Positions 10,442 through 17,813 of a stretch of 64,000 nt of DNA are shown here, piece by piece. Source of the stretch: Mesorhizobium sp. (GTDB lineage: Bacteria > Pseudomonadota > Alphaproteobacteria > Rhizobiales > Rhizobiaceae); contig SAKE01000009.1 in the NCBI GenBank assembly GCA_004017275.1, positions 62,001 through 126,000 on the forward strand. Reading direction: 5' to 3'. The translations under genes and the position numbers were made by a program. The notes under the pieces were generated by a model, which was not told the origin of the DNA, did not search any database, and saw nothing but the letters and a program-made list of their open reading frames with translations. Position 1 is the stretch's first letter. The number at the start of each line of letters is the position of its first letter.

Positions 10442-11683
10442 CTATGAGCGATCGGCAGATTGTATTGTGAGGTTTCTCGGCATCCGCCAGGGCCGTGCTT
10501 CACTCGTGCCTATGGTCTCGCCTGTCTCGCCTGTTGGCAGCAGAAGGCCTGCCGCAAGACTGTTTCCCAGCGAGACGCCGGGCTTTTCAACAACGACGTG
10601 AGCGACCAGTGCCATGAAGACCAGAAGCACCATCGTCATCAATATCACGAGCCAATACTGGCTGGTGTTGGCCAGAGCAAAATCTCGCACGGGCGAGATG
10701 GAAAAAACCGCGACGAAGGCGAGCCCTTGCAGCAGATAGATGCCATAGCTGATCTCGCCCAGCCGCACGGAACGGCTGGCGGTCAAAAGACCGAAGAAAT
10801 CCGCGCCAGAGACGATCAGGAAGAAACTGCCGATGCACAGCAGCATCGGCACCGGTGCGTAGGCAATCTCGTAGGTGGCAAATATATACGCGAGCAGCGC
10901 CAGGGCGATGGCGGACAGGGCGTGTCGATGCACTTTCGCCAGCAGGGCGTTTGCTTCAAGCGTCGCGCACATCATGCCTCCTGCGAAAAGTCCCAGATAG
11001 CAGTAAGCGAGACTGCCTCCACCCGCAGACATGAGAATGGAAAAACCCAGGAGGGCCACCGGCATACCTAAGCGTGCAACAGGGTGCCGGCTGAATATCG
11101 CCACGATCGGCAAGCTGAAATAGAACAGCCATTCATACGGCAAGGTCCAGGTTACGCCAGCCAGGGTATAGACGCCAAAGCTCGAAAGCGGAGCATAGCC
11201 GAAGACGCCAAACAGCAGATTGAAAAACGCCCGCTCATAGGTCGCGAAGGCTGAGTAATCGATCGGTCCGTTGACGACTTCGAGGACCATCACTGCACCG
11301 ATGGCGGCAATGTAGAGCGGTCCGATCCTAAAAGCCCGCTTGAGCAACAAGGCCGGAAAATTTACCGAGGACTTTGCCGACAGCAATTTCCCCCAGAACA
11401 GATAGGCGGAAATGACAAAGAAAAAGGACACTCCTAACTGTCCCAGCAGGCCGTAGAAAGCGGAAGGCGGGTACTCCCACACGCCTGTCGTCAAGAATTC
11501 ATGGTAGATGACAGAGTGGTGAAGCGCGACCGCAAGCGCCAGATATCCTCGCATCCCGTCTATTGTCCGGATTCTGGCGGAGTTCGATTCGAAACCTACT
11601 CGCTGGAATAGCGGTATGCCTGCAAGCGACCAAACCAGCGCCACCACCACAAACGCGGGCCAGAGGTCATAAAGTCCAATCAT
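10442..11683 (-). CDS. Acyltransferase 3 family membrane protein (OafA/YrhL type)
   Basis: The product is a multi-span acyltransferase that usually O-acetylates surface polysaccharide, lipopolysaccharide or Nod-type oligosaccharide from the inner membrane. About ten hydrophobic segments are visible. The family motif RTIDGMRGYLALAVALHHS, with the catalytic-type histidine pair region, is near the N-terminus, and the FFFVISAYLFWGKLL and LKRAFRIGPLYI (R-x-x-R-I-x-P) motifs follow. The start is uncertain: I chose the ATG at 11683 (413 residues); a GTG at 11716 would add 11 residues. Neither has a good ribosome site. The C-terminal 35 residues are polar and proline-rich. The acceptor is unknown. 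Confidence 0.82.
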   Translation of the reverse strand: MIGLYDLWPAFVVVALVWSLAGIPLFQRVGFESNSARIRTIDGMRGYLALAVALHHSVIYHEFLTTGVWEYPPSAFYGLLGQLGVSFFFVISAYLFWGKLLSAKSSVNFPALLLKRAFRIGPLYIAAIGAVMVLEVVNGPIDYSAFATYERAFFNLLFGVFGYAPLSSFGVYTLAGVTWTLPYEWLFYFSLPIVAIFSRHPVARLGMPVALLGFSILMSAGGGSLAYCYLGLFAGGMMCATLEANALLAKVHRHALSAIALALLAYIFATYEIAYAPVPMLLCIGSFFLIVSGADFFGLLTASRSVRLGEISYGIYLLQGLAFVAVFSISPVRDFALANTSQYWLVILMTMVLLVFMALVAHVVVEKPGVSLGNSLAAGLLLPTGETGETIGTSEARPWRMPRNLTIQSADRS

Positions 11684-11805
11684 GTCCGCGATTGCCCCCA
11701 CCAAGTTCTTGCGCACAGCAGCACGCTGAGTCCGTCTCGTTGACTATGCAGCTTGGCCCAGCGCCGGCACAAGCGCTCGCAAGGCTGCTGTGGCTTTCCG
11801 TGCTT

Positions 11806-11860
11806 TCAGAAGCGTTCTGGACGAACGGACGCGTAAGTGGGCGAGCAGGTCAGCGAGATT
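11806..11860 (-). pseudogene. Decayed copy of the kdpF 3' end
   Basis: A run of 21 bases at 11807-11827 is identical to 9442-9462 inside kdpF, and the flanking 13 bases at 11791-11803 match those between kdpF and kdpA. On the minus strand the segment still encodes a C-terminal TYASVRPERF followed by a stop, against [10 protein letters not shown] in the intact kdpF. Upstream of this the frame is lost through an indel. No kdpA follows. It is a relic of a duplication, with the acyltransferase and DUF982 genes lying between the two copies. Confidence 0.75.
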
Positions 11861-11914
11861 ATCAATTTCGCACAACGCAACTGTCGCGTTGAGATAGCTT
11901 GCCCGCCTTGAGGG

Positions 11915-12139
11915 TCACGCCTTCTTCACGAACTCGGTCTTGAGCACCAGGCCTTTCACTTGCTTGGTGTTGCATTCGATCTCGCCGGGATTGCCGTTGA
12001 GGCGGATGTTCTTCACCAGCGTGCCCCGCTTGATCGTCTCCGAGGTGCCTTTGACTTTGAGGTCTTTGATCAGCGTGACGGAATCGCCGTCATTCAATTG
12101 AGCGCCATTGCTGTCGCGCACGATTTCATCGTTTGGCAT
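11915..12139 (-). CDS. PhnA-like (YjdM) small protein, C-terminal domain only
   Basis: The 74-residue product matches the C-terminal SH3-like domain of PhnA/YjdM proteins: VRDSNGAQLNDGDSVTLIKDLKVKG, TIKRGTLVKNIRL and the ending IEC...KGLVLKTEFVKK. Classical PhnA is about 110 residues with an N-terminal zinc ribbon, which is absent here. The start at 12139 is set by an AGGAGA site; an in-frame extension to 12265 has no family resemblance. Although the family was named for alkylphosphonate use, its biochemical role is not established. It stands alone, so the context gives no function. Confidence 0.83.
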   Translation of the reverse strand: MPNDEIVRDSNGAQLNDGDSVTLIKDLKVKGTSETIKRGTLVKNIRLNGNPGEIECNTKQVKGLVLKTEFVKKA

Positions 12140-12512
12140 GCCATCTCCTGTGATTTGGATCACCACTACCAGATCACGTAAAAATCCCAAAACCGATGGC
12201 CTGCAAACCATCAAGGTCACTATGAATTTGCAGCACCAGACATTTGGCACCCTTACGAAACGCAATATTGACTTTTGTTGGCTGGCTACGTATGGCCGCT
12301 TCGCGCCTCATTTCGGCCGTTCCCTGGTGCGTTAGCGCTGCCCAAAGCAGACCCTTCAAGGGCGCCGGAAGCAGAACCCATGGAAGTACCGGCGGCGCCT
12401 GCCAAACGAGCGTTGATGCCACGTCAGGTGTGGGCCGTTCGTTTCTCCTCGATCAGGCGACGGCCGGCAACTTCGCGTAATCCTGCGCCTAGCCCACTAC
12501 CGAAGCTGCGCC
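12140..12512. other. Intergenic stretch without a recognised gene
   Basis: Frames of 60-140 codons exist here on both strands, but none has a ribosome site, a recognisable domain or a boundary that fits the neighbours. The 12180-12280 part is less GC-rich than its surroundings. It presumably holds the promoter of the PhnA-like gene and any terminator of the thioredoxin-fold gene, neither of which I can place. Confidence 0.4.
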
Positions 12513-13187
12513 TTACCTTCCGATTCGTGACGCTGCCGACATCAGCTCCTGAGTGTTCGGGGCGCCGAATAGGCCGCCATCGAGTACCTCGTTGGAAGTC
12601 CAGCGAACGACGCCATCGCGGTCCAGCAAGAACTGGCCGACGAGCTGCCCAACGCCGGTGGCCATCATCTGTTGATCCGCTTCCGTGATATCGTAGCTGT
12701 CCTTCTTGTTCAGATATTCGAGCGCTGCAAACGGGTCCATCGGCTCCGGCATCTCGCCCGGCAAATCGACCCGCATCGACTTCACATCGCTCATCGAAAC
12801 TTTTTGCGGCCATGCGCTCTCGTCTTCGGTGATCTGCATATTCGGCAATCCAAAGGCGCGGTGTGAAGTCCGCTCCGGATCGGATGCAGCGAGCAGGCCG
12901 AGCATCGGGTGGTACCGCAGATAGAGGCGCGCCCGCTCGATGGGCGTGTTGACCACTGTCAGGCTTTCGATGCCCTTCTCGTTGAGGGCTGGGGCGAGTT
13001 GCGAAAGCATGGCGATTTGGCGCCTGCAAAAAGGACAATGGAGACCTCGATACAGCCCAACCAGCACTGGTTTCTCGCCTCGGAAATCGTCGATGGCGAT
13101 CTTGCCCTCGCGGGTAATCGCGTCGAGCACGACATTGGGCGCCGTTTCGCCAAGTTGCAGCGGGCCTATGTTGAGACGTTCTGACAT
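12513..13187 (-). CDS. Thioredoxin-fold (AhpC/TSA-redoxin type) protein with CPFC motif
   Basis: The 224-residue product has a peroxiredoxin/redoxin fold. GETAPNVVL opens the domain and LYRGLHCPFCRRQ (C51 and C54) is the redox site, placed after the strand where AhpC-type enzymes have their peroxidatic cysteine; the CxxC arrangement is like that of redoxins and AhpC-TSA-2 proteins. LLDRDGVVRWTS near residue 190 is the usual strand pair. The start at 13187 is chosen because of a strong AGGAGGGA site. It is a likely thiol peroxidase or reductase in the cytoplasm; the substrate is not known. It is monocistronic. Confidence 0.78.
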   Translation of the reverse strand: MSERLNIGPLQLGETAPNVVLDAITREGKIAIDDFRGEKPVLVGLYRGLHCPFCRRQIAMLSQLAPALNEKGIESLTVVNTPIERARLYLRYHPMLGLLAASDPERTSHRAFGLPNMQITEDESAWPQKVSMSDVKSMRVDLPGEMPEPMDPFAALEYLNKKDSYDITEADQQMMATGVGQLVGQFLLDRDGVVRWTSNEVLDGGLFGAPNTQELMSAASRIGR

Positions 13188-13788
13188 GCTGATCCCTCCT
13201 CGCGGGTCAATCCACAACGGATGTGCGGGCGGGTGGTTTGAGCCCATGTGCGGCACATACGTCCTTGGGCATGCTGAAATGGCGGTCGGCCTTAGGACGG
13301 CGTCGAGGTCGGCGTCGATAGTCAATTTATAGCACGGAGAGGGCGGGCGCTAGTTCTTACGGAGGGCAAACGCTTTTACTAGATGGCCCCCACGAGCCCG
13401 TAGGTACTCACAATCAATGCGCCATCGTAGGTTGCCTCGGGCACCGGCCCGCCGAGGTTTGTCGGTGGCGGGGCGGGGGTGGCTTCTGGGGCCTCTGTCA
13501 GGGGTGCACCGGCCGACGCCCATGCTCACAGTTCAGCACAGGGCCTGCGGCTCTCGCCCCCAAAACCCAAATCGCTCCGAAGACGGAGTGCGGCCCTAAC
13601 GGTGACCGCATTGTCCACATTGCGAATGGCAGCAATGCGCCTCAATTTCGGACGTTGAGGTGATCTCTACTGTTGCCCAATAGCAGACGTTGCCGGAGAC
13701 TATCCTGGAAATCGTGCTTGCGGACATTCCGGCCGTTCTGCTTCAGTCGACGGCCAAAGGAGGCTTTTCCCGACGGCAGAATGACAAT
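13188..13788. other. Long intergenic stretch with a possible gene remnant
   Basis: No complete gene is seen in about 600 bp. On the minus strand from about 13500 down to a stop at 13379-13381 there is an open stretch reading Pro/Ala-rich sequence and then GGPVPEATYDGALIVSTYGL, which looks like the C-terminus of a lost protein, but it has no start, no ribosome site and no family I can name. The rest shows no clear signals. The stretch sits between two accessory genes and is compatible with decay after insertion or deletion. Confidence 0.35.
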
Positions 13789-13812
13789 GCGCGCGGCCAT
13801 ACGGCCGCGCGC
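13789..13812 (-). terminator. GC-rich hairpin after the SDR gene
   Basis: A perfect 10-bp stem (GCGCGCGGCC with GGCCGCGCGC) with a 4-nt loop lies 24 bp beyond the SDR stop. On the minus strand it is followed by ATTGTCATTC, so the T tract is poor, but stem strength and position fit transcription termination. Confidence 0.6.
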
Positions 13813-13836
13813 TTCAGTTGTCGGGGGTCCGACTGA

Positions 13837-14592
13837 TCAGATCGCCTGACCACCCGACACCTCGATCCGCTGTGCCGTAATCCAACGGTTATCCTCGCCC
13901 AGAAGGCTTGCTACCATTGGCCCGATGTCGTCAGGCAGCCCTACGCGGCCAAGCGCGGTCATCCCTGCGAACTGCGCGTTGACTTCGGCATTGTCGCGCA
14001 CCAGCCCGCCACCGAAATCGGTCTCGATCGCTCCGGGCGCAACCGTGTTCACTGTGATCCCGCGTGCACCCAACTCTTTCGCCATATAGACGGTCAAGAT
14101 TTCGACCGCCCCCTTGGCGGCCGCATAGGCCGAGAAGCCTGGATAGGACACGCGGGTCAGGCCCGAAGAAAAGTTCACGGTCCGCCCGCCATCTGCGATG
14201 AGCGGCAGAAGCGCCTGCACGAGGAAGAAGACGCCCTTCACATGGACGTCGAACAGACCGTCGAACTGCGCCTCGGTCGTATCGCCGATCATGGCGAATT
14301 CGCCGTGGCCGGCATTGTTGATCAGGTAATCGAAGCTGTCGCGGCCCCAGGTCGCTTGCAGCGCCGCGCGCAGGGTCTCGGCAAAGGCCGCGAAGCTGGC
14401 GACCACGCCGAGATCGAGCTGCAGAGCAACCGCCTTACGGCCCAGGGCTTCGATCTCGGCCACAACCTCGCGGGCCTGAGATGCGTTGCCGCGATAGGTG
14501 ACGATCACGTCGCGTCCATGCCGCGCGATGCTGACAGCGGTATTGCGGCCGAGGCCGCGGTTGGCGCCGGTGACGAGTGCGATCTTGGTCAT
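13837..14592 (-). CDS. Short-chain dehydrogenase/reductase
   Basis: The 251-residue classical SDR has the nucleotide-binding TGANRGLG (residues 8-15), NNAG (92-95), catalytic serine near 142-143 and YxxxK at Y156/K160. TYR at 32-34 after the second strand suggests NADP(H) preference, though this is inference. The ATG at 14592 is set by the conserved MTKIALVTG start and an AAGGAC site; the longer frame to 14778 runs through the operator region. It is divergent from an AraC regulator with CTTGCC repeats between, so it is probably induced by that regulator. The substrate is not known. Confidence 0.88.
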   Translation of the reverse strand: MTKIALVTGANRGLGRNTAVSIARHGRDVIVTYRGNASQAREVVAEIEALGRKAVALQLDLGVVASFAAFAETLRAALQATWGRDSFDYLINNAGHGEFAMIGDTTEAQFDGLFDVHVKGVFFLVQALLPLIADGGRTVNFSSGLTRVSYPGFSAYAAAKGAVEILTVYMAKELGARGITVNTVAPGAIETDFGGGLVRDNAEVNAQFAGMTALGRVGLPDDIGPMVASLLGEDNRWITAQRIEVSGGQAI

Positions 14593-14652
14593 GCGGGAAG
14601 TCCTTTCATCCGAAGTGATGGGGACAACATGCGGCAAGAGCGTCTCCAGTTG

Positions 14653-14769
14653 TTGCCGATTCCTCGCGTAGCCTTGCCTGTTCCTGCAAATCTGGATCGG
14701 CCTTGCCACACAGGATTTGCCAGAATGTTCGGATTTCTTGCCTGATCCTTCTTCAGGTCTTGCCTGAAG
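14653..14769. promoter_or_regulatory. Six TTGCC repeats and a palindrome between the SDR and AraC genes
   Basis: TTGCC occurs at 14653, 14674, 14703, 14717, 14738 and 14760, all on the plus strand, with gaps of 21, 29, 14, 21 and 22 bp. Three copies extend to CTTGCCTG. The last overlaps a perfect inverted repeat CTTCAGG-5 bp-CCTGAAG at 14751-14769. AraC proteins usually bind direct repeats of about this size spaced two helical turns apart, so this is a good candidate operator array for the adjacent AraC regulator. Confidence 0.55.
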
Positions 14770-14794
14770 CGCCACCACCCTTCATCTTGCTCAT

Positions 14795-15676
14795 ATGAGC
14801 CGAACGCTTCTCGACCTTGTGCGCAGCTTTGCCGACACTCATGCCGACCGTTTCGGGGCGGCGTCGACGCCTATTCCCGGCCTGACCGCGATCCGCGCCA
14901 CGCAGCCCGGCGAATTGCAGGTGGCTGTCAATCGGCCGCTGGTGGCCATGCTGTTACAAGGTGCCAAGCGGGTCACGATAGGGGCCGAGACATTGGAATT
15001 CGGTCCGGGCGAGTCGCTGCTGATCTCGGCCGATGTGCCCACGGTCAGCCAGATCACGCAGGCAACCCTCGGCGCGCCCTATTATTCGCTGGTGCTGGAA
15101 CTCGACCCCGTCCTTATGCGGGAACTCGCGGTCGAGATAGCGGCGGTCCCGGGCGATCCGCGCAAGCCTGTCCGAGTGGAGCCGACCGACGCAGATGTCG
15201 CTGATGTGGCGCTGCGTCTGATGCGGCTTCTGGACCGTCCCTTTGCCCTCCCGGTCCTGCAAGGGCCGTTGCTGCGCGAGATTCATTTCTGGCTTCTGGC
15301 GGGACGGCACGGATCGGCCCTCCGCAGCCTCGGCGGGGCCGATGGCCATGCACAACGCATCGCCCGTGCGGTCGCCCTGATCCGCGAAAGCTATGCGCGG
15401 CCGATCCGCATCGAGGAACTGGCCGAGGCCGCGGGGATGAGCACCTCGTCCTTCCACCAGCATTTCCGCCAGACCACCACGCTGTCTCCCTTGCAATTCC
15501 AGAAGCAGTTGCGCCTGATCGAGGCTCGGCGCCAGATGCTGGCCGATGGCACGAGCGCGAGTTCGGCGGCATATGCGGTGGGCTATGAGAGCGTGCCTCA
15601 GTTCACCCGCGAATATGGCCGTCTGTTCGGCAAACCACCGGCCCGCGACATACGGCGGGCACAGATGGCTGCGTAG
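14795..15676 (+). CDS. AraC-family regulator with N-terminal cupin domain
   Basis: The 293-residue protein has an AraC_N (cupin-type) domain over about residues 20-175 and a C-terminal double helix-turn-helix over about 190-290, with RIEELAEAAGMSTSSFHQHFRQ as the first and SAAYAVGYESVPQFTREYGRLFG as the second. This is the arrangement of regulators that often sit beside and control an SDR, as here. The ATG at 14795 has no strong ribosome site. It probably acts on the intergenic TTGCC array; its inducer is unknown. Confidence 0.88.
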   Translation: MSRTLLDLVRSFADTHADRFGAASTPIPGLTAIRATQPGELQVAVNRPLVAMLLQGAKRVTIGAETLEFGPGESLLISADVPTVSQITQATLGAPYYSLVLELDPVLMRELAVEIAAVPGDPRKPVRVEPTDADVADVALRLMRLLDRPFALPVLQGPLLREIHFWLLAGRHGSALRSLGGADGHAQRIARAVALIRESYARPIRIEELAEAAGMSTSSFHQHFRQTTTLSPLQFQKQLRLIEARRQMLADGTSASSAAYAVGYESVPQFTREYGRLFGKPPARDIRRAQMAA

Positions 15677-15953
15677 TCTGACTCTGCTTCAGAAGAAAGC
15701 GAGCGTCCGCTGTGGGTCACATCCAGGCCACCCTTTGAGCGCTGCCTACGTCCGCTTCTGCACTTCGATGGCCGAAAACTGACAGTCCGCAGTCGGCCCC
15801 AAACAGGACGCTGACCTCCTCGATGTTGAGCGACGCCAAGGCGGACTATGCGGGTTCCTGACCGTTTGTTACACAGACTAACGACGCTTCGACCTTGAGG
15901 CGCTTCTATGAGTTTGCTAACTATTTGAAATAATTGACTTATTAGAAAAATTC

Positions 15954-16043
15954 TGGCGGAGAGAGCGGGATTCGAACCCGCGTTACGGTCTCCCGTAAAC
16001 ACACTTTCCAGGCGTGCGCCTTCAACCACTCGGCCACCTCTCC
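15954..16043 (-). tRNA. tRNA-Ser (anticodon GGA)
   Basis: The 90-nt gene on the minus strand begins GGAGAGGTGGCCGAGTGG, has the anticodon arm CCTGGAAAGTG with anticodon GGA, a long class II variable arm (GTTTACGGGAGACCGTAAC region), the T-loop GGGTTCGAATCCC and ends in CTCTCCG with an encoded CCA (15954-15956). The acceptor stem GGAGAG/CTCTCC is fully paired. It reads UCC and UCU codons. The 277 bp on its low-coordinate side hold no recognisable gene. Confidence 0.97.
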
Positions 16044-16405
16044 GTCCATGCATGTCGCGCCGGCCGGTTTTGCCGCGCGGGTTGGGGAGATGCACCTCCC
16101 TCGGGGCTTGGATGCGGAATTTCCGCACACTCGGCGCAGCCAACCAGCACACGCCCTGCCCCTGCGCCTGAAGCCGTCGAAGCAACAGGCGCGGGGCTCA
16201 TCTAGTCGATCCGACGCCGAATGCCAAGCCATATCAGCCGTCTATTCGCTTTGCCGGCCATACAGTGTTTCGCGACATCGTCGGCGCCCCCGATTTTGAA
16301 GCGCCGCCACCCGAATGATGTGCACAGGCAAGGCCGCAAGGTCTGCCGTGCTTGACTTCGCCGCCGGCCCTCTGTCGAGTGATCCAAAGGCCTTGGGGGC
16401 TGGAC
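16044..16405. other. Intergenic stretch, no gene recognised
   Basis: This interval contains the tRNA-Ser promoter on the minus strand and the leader of the membrane-protein gene at 16406. Short open frames are present, but none has a ribosome site or family sequence. I see no repeat or strong hairpin. Confidence 0.4.
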
Positions 16406-17113
16406 ATGACATCGAGCAATGAACAGACGCCATCGAGGCGGCCGGACAGCGGACTGTCCTTCGTGCCGCCGGGTTGGCTCATTTTCGTCATGGCGTGGTC
16501 GGTCTACGGTGTGGTGTCAGCCTGGTGGCTGGTCGGCGGCCATGGCGGCCTGCCGGACGGGGTTTTCTATCTCCTCCTTGGCGGGCTCGCCGTCGACATC
16601 GTTACCATCCTGTGGGGACTCTACCTGCTCGGCCTCGCCTTCGGCCGCTCGGCCCGCTTCCCGCGCCAGTTCACCATCTGGCAGGTCGCCACAATCATCT
16701 GGCTGCTGGCCTGGCAGGCCTGTGTATTGACGATTTCCGATTTCGTCTTTTCGGGCAAGGCGCTTGCCATCACGGCCGCTCAAATCGCCATCGGAGTTCT
16801 CTGCATCTACCTGCTGCGCCGGGGATCCGAAGCCGATGCCGTCTATGCCAATCCGGAAACCGCAAGCTCGCCTGTCTTCGTCTCGGTCATCGCCGCCCTG
16901 CTCGGCATTGTCCTCGGCGCGGCCATCGGTGCCGTGGGCGGATTCGCCATCGGCTCGGTGATCTCGGAGGTCACCGGGATGAGTTGCTTCGAGGGCGCCT
17001 GCGGCTATTTTGCGCTGTTCATCGGCCTGGCCGGGCTGGTCGTCGGCGCCATCGGCGGCGGCCTTTTCGCCGTCTGGCGCGTCCATCGGCCCAGACGCAA
17101 GCTGGCGGGATAG
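16406..17113 (+). CDS. Multi-span membrane protein of unknown function
   Basis: The 235-residue product has six or seven hydrophobic segments: about residues 24-43, 52-72, 87-107, 112-130, 150-175 and 190-225, the last two glycine-rich. The segment RFPRQFTIWQVATIIWLLAWQ has a faint look of DUF2569 membrane proteins, but I would not rely on it. The start at 16406 avoids 18 upstream codons with no coding character. Nothing in the neighbourhood assigns a role. The tiny-RNA copy A lies just downstream on the opposite strand. Confidence 0.65.
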   Translation: MTSSNEQTPSRRPDSGLSFVPPGWLIFVMAWSVYGVVSAWWLVGGHGGLPDGVFYLLLGGLAVDIVTILWGLYLLGLAFGRSARFPRQFTIWQVATIIWLLAWQACVLTISDFVFSGKALAITAAQIAIGVLCIYLLRRGSEADAVYANPETASSPVFVSVIAALLGIVLGAAIGAVGGFAIGSVISEVTGMSCFEGACGYFALFIGLAGLVVGAIGGGLFAVWRVHRPRRKLAG

Positions 17114-17187
17114 ACTGAGCTTCCAATTCGCGCAGGGCAACGGGCTTCTTCCGGCGCCAACGCGTTGGTTGGCAAGGCACCAAACGC

Positions 17188-17233
17188 AAAAACCCACCTG
17201 TGCGGCGGGTCGTTGGCACAAATCAGCACCATG
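17188..17233 (-). ncRNA. Putative tiny RNA, copy A
   Basis: On the minus strand about 46 nt run from a predicted start just before an ATG at 17232 to a terminator: stem ACCCGCC/GGTGGGT (one G-U pair) with a 5-nt loop, then TTTTT at 17192-17188. The segment is nearly identical to 43119-43164 (43 of 47 positions of the aligned block). The G-C to G-U change in the stem keeps pairing. No plus- or minus-strand gene lies close downstream that it could serve as a leader. An ATG at its 5' end opens a frame reading MVLICANDPPHR, but transcription should stop before any stop codon. Confidence 0.6.
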
Positions 17234-17239
17234 GGCGAA

Positions 17240-17269
17240 TATGTAGCATAGCTGCCGTCACCGGGTCAA
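17240..17269 (-). promoter_or_regulatory. Promoter of tiny RNA copy A
   Basis: On the minus strand TTGACC (17269-17264) and TACATA (17245-17240) are separated by 18 bp, a housekeeping-sigma type promoter. An A/T-rich AGGAATTTTTTC lies just upstream. The same two boxes with the same spacing occur in copy B, while the spacer between them has diverged to 7 of 15 matches in its core, the pattern expected of a used promoter. The -10 box lies so close to the ATG at 17232 that the transcript would have almost no leader. Confidence 0.6.
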
Positions 17270-17459
17270 GAAAAAATTCCTATCGATATGAAAGGCTACC
17301 GGCACAAAGCACCCGACAACGCCGGACTGGCCGTGGTTTTGCCGACCCGGGGCTCTGAGCCTGCAAATTCGCGTATGGCGATTGCGGTCCAGGCGTGCGC
17401 ATTCTATCTCTGAAACCGGAAGGCCCTCGGGAGGGGGACTGGCCCGGAGGAGGTCCCGC

Positions 17460-17783
17460 ATGTTTCGCTTCATCTTCCGTCTCGCCGCGATGGTCGCCCT
17501 GTCGGTTTCCGTCATCATGGCGGTGCTCGATGCGACGCGCACCGTAGCGGCTTCGGCACTGGTGCTGACCCCGCTCAACGCCAGCTGGCTGGCCGTCTCG
17601 CCGGACACGCGGGCCGCCTTCGAGACCTTCGTCCGAACCAAGGCCGGGCCGATGCTGTGGGACGGTGTCATCGCCTGGGTGCTTAACCAGCCGGGCTTCG
17701 CCGTGTTCGCGGTGCTCGCCCTCCTGCTCTATGCGATCGGCTACAGGCGGCAACGCCGCTCCGGACAGTTCGCCGCGAACTGA
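17460..17783 (+). CDS. Small two-span membrane protein upstream of msrA
   Basis: The 107-residue product has hydrophobic segments at about residues 4-24 and 78-95, with a hydrophilic middle containing SPDTRAAFETFVRTKAGPMLWD and a basic C-terminus. A GGAGGAGG ribosome site before the ATG at 17460 fixes the start. It is 30 bp upstream of msrA on the same strand and probably co-transcribed. No function is known to me; a membrane role tied to oxidative repair would be guesswork. Confidence 0.75.
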   Translation: MFRFIFRLAAMVALSVSVIMAVLDATRTVAASALVLTPLNASWLAVSPDTRAAFETFVRTKAGPMLWDGVIAWVLNQPGFAVFAVLALLLYAIGYRRQRRSGQFAAN

Positions 17784-17813
17784 TCTGCTTTCCAGAGAGA
17801 GGGAAAACCAGGC

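Larger units (their letters stand above)
17188..17333. repeat. Dispersed repeat, copy A (pair with 43119-43260)
   Basis: The tiny RNA, its promoter and about 60 bp further upstream on the minus strand are shared with 43119-43260, 26 kb away. Similarity is strongest in the RNA, the -10 region and a 20-bp block around the -35 box, and stops abruptly beyond the terminator. The copies differ by a few short indels in the far upstream part. This is not an insertion sequence: there is no transposase and no flanking repeat that I can see. Confidence 0.75.

Noticed and set aside
9988..10503. A 171-residue version of the DUF982 protein
   Set aside because: The extra 71 residues overlap the end of the acyltransferase gene and do not match the family; a good ribosome site supports the start at 10290.
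12275..12688. A 137-codon frame on the plus strand before and inside the thioredoxin-fold gene
   Set aside because: It overlaps the end of a supported gene, lacks a ribosome site and shows no family features.
15677..15953. The interval between the AraC gene and tRNA-Ser as an integration site with a mobile element
   Set aside because: tRNA-Ser genes are common attachment sites, but I find no integrase, no repeat of the tRNA 3' end and no other mobile-element gene in the window.
17005..17232. A 75-codon frame starting at the ATG inside tiny RNA copy A, reading MVLICANDPPHR
   Set aside because: The predicted terminator lies inside it, and beyond the terminator the two copies share no sequence, so the frame is not conserved. 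The shared block is better explained as RNA.
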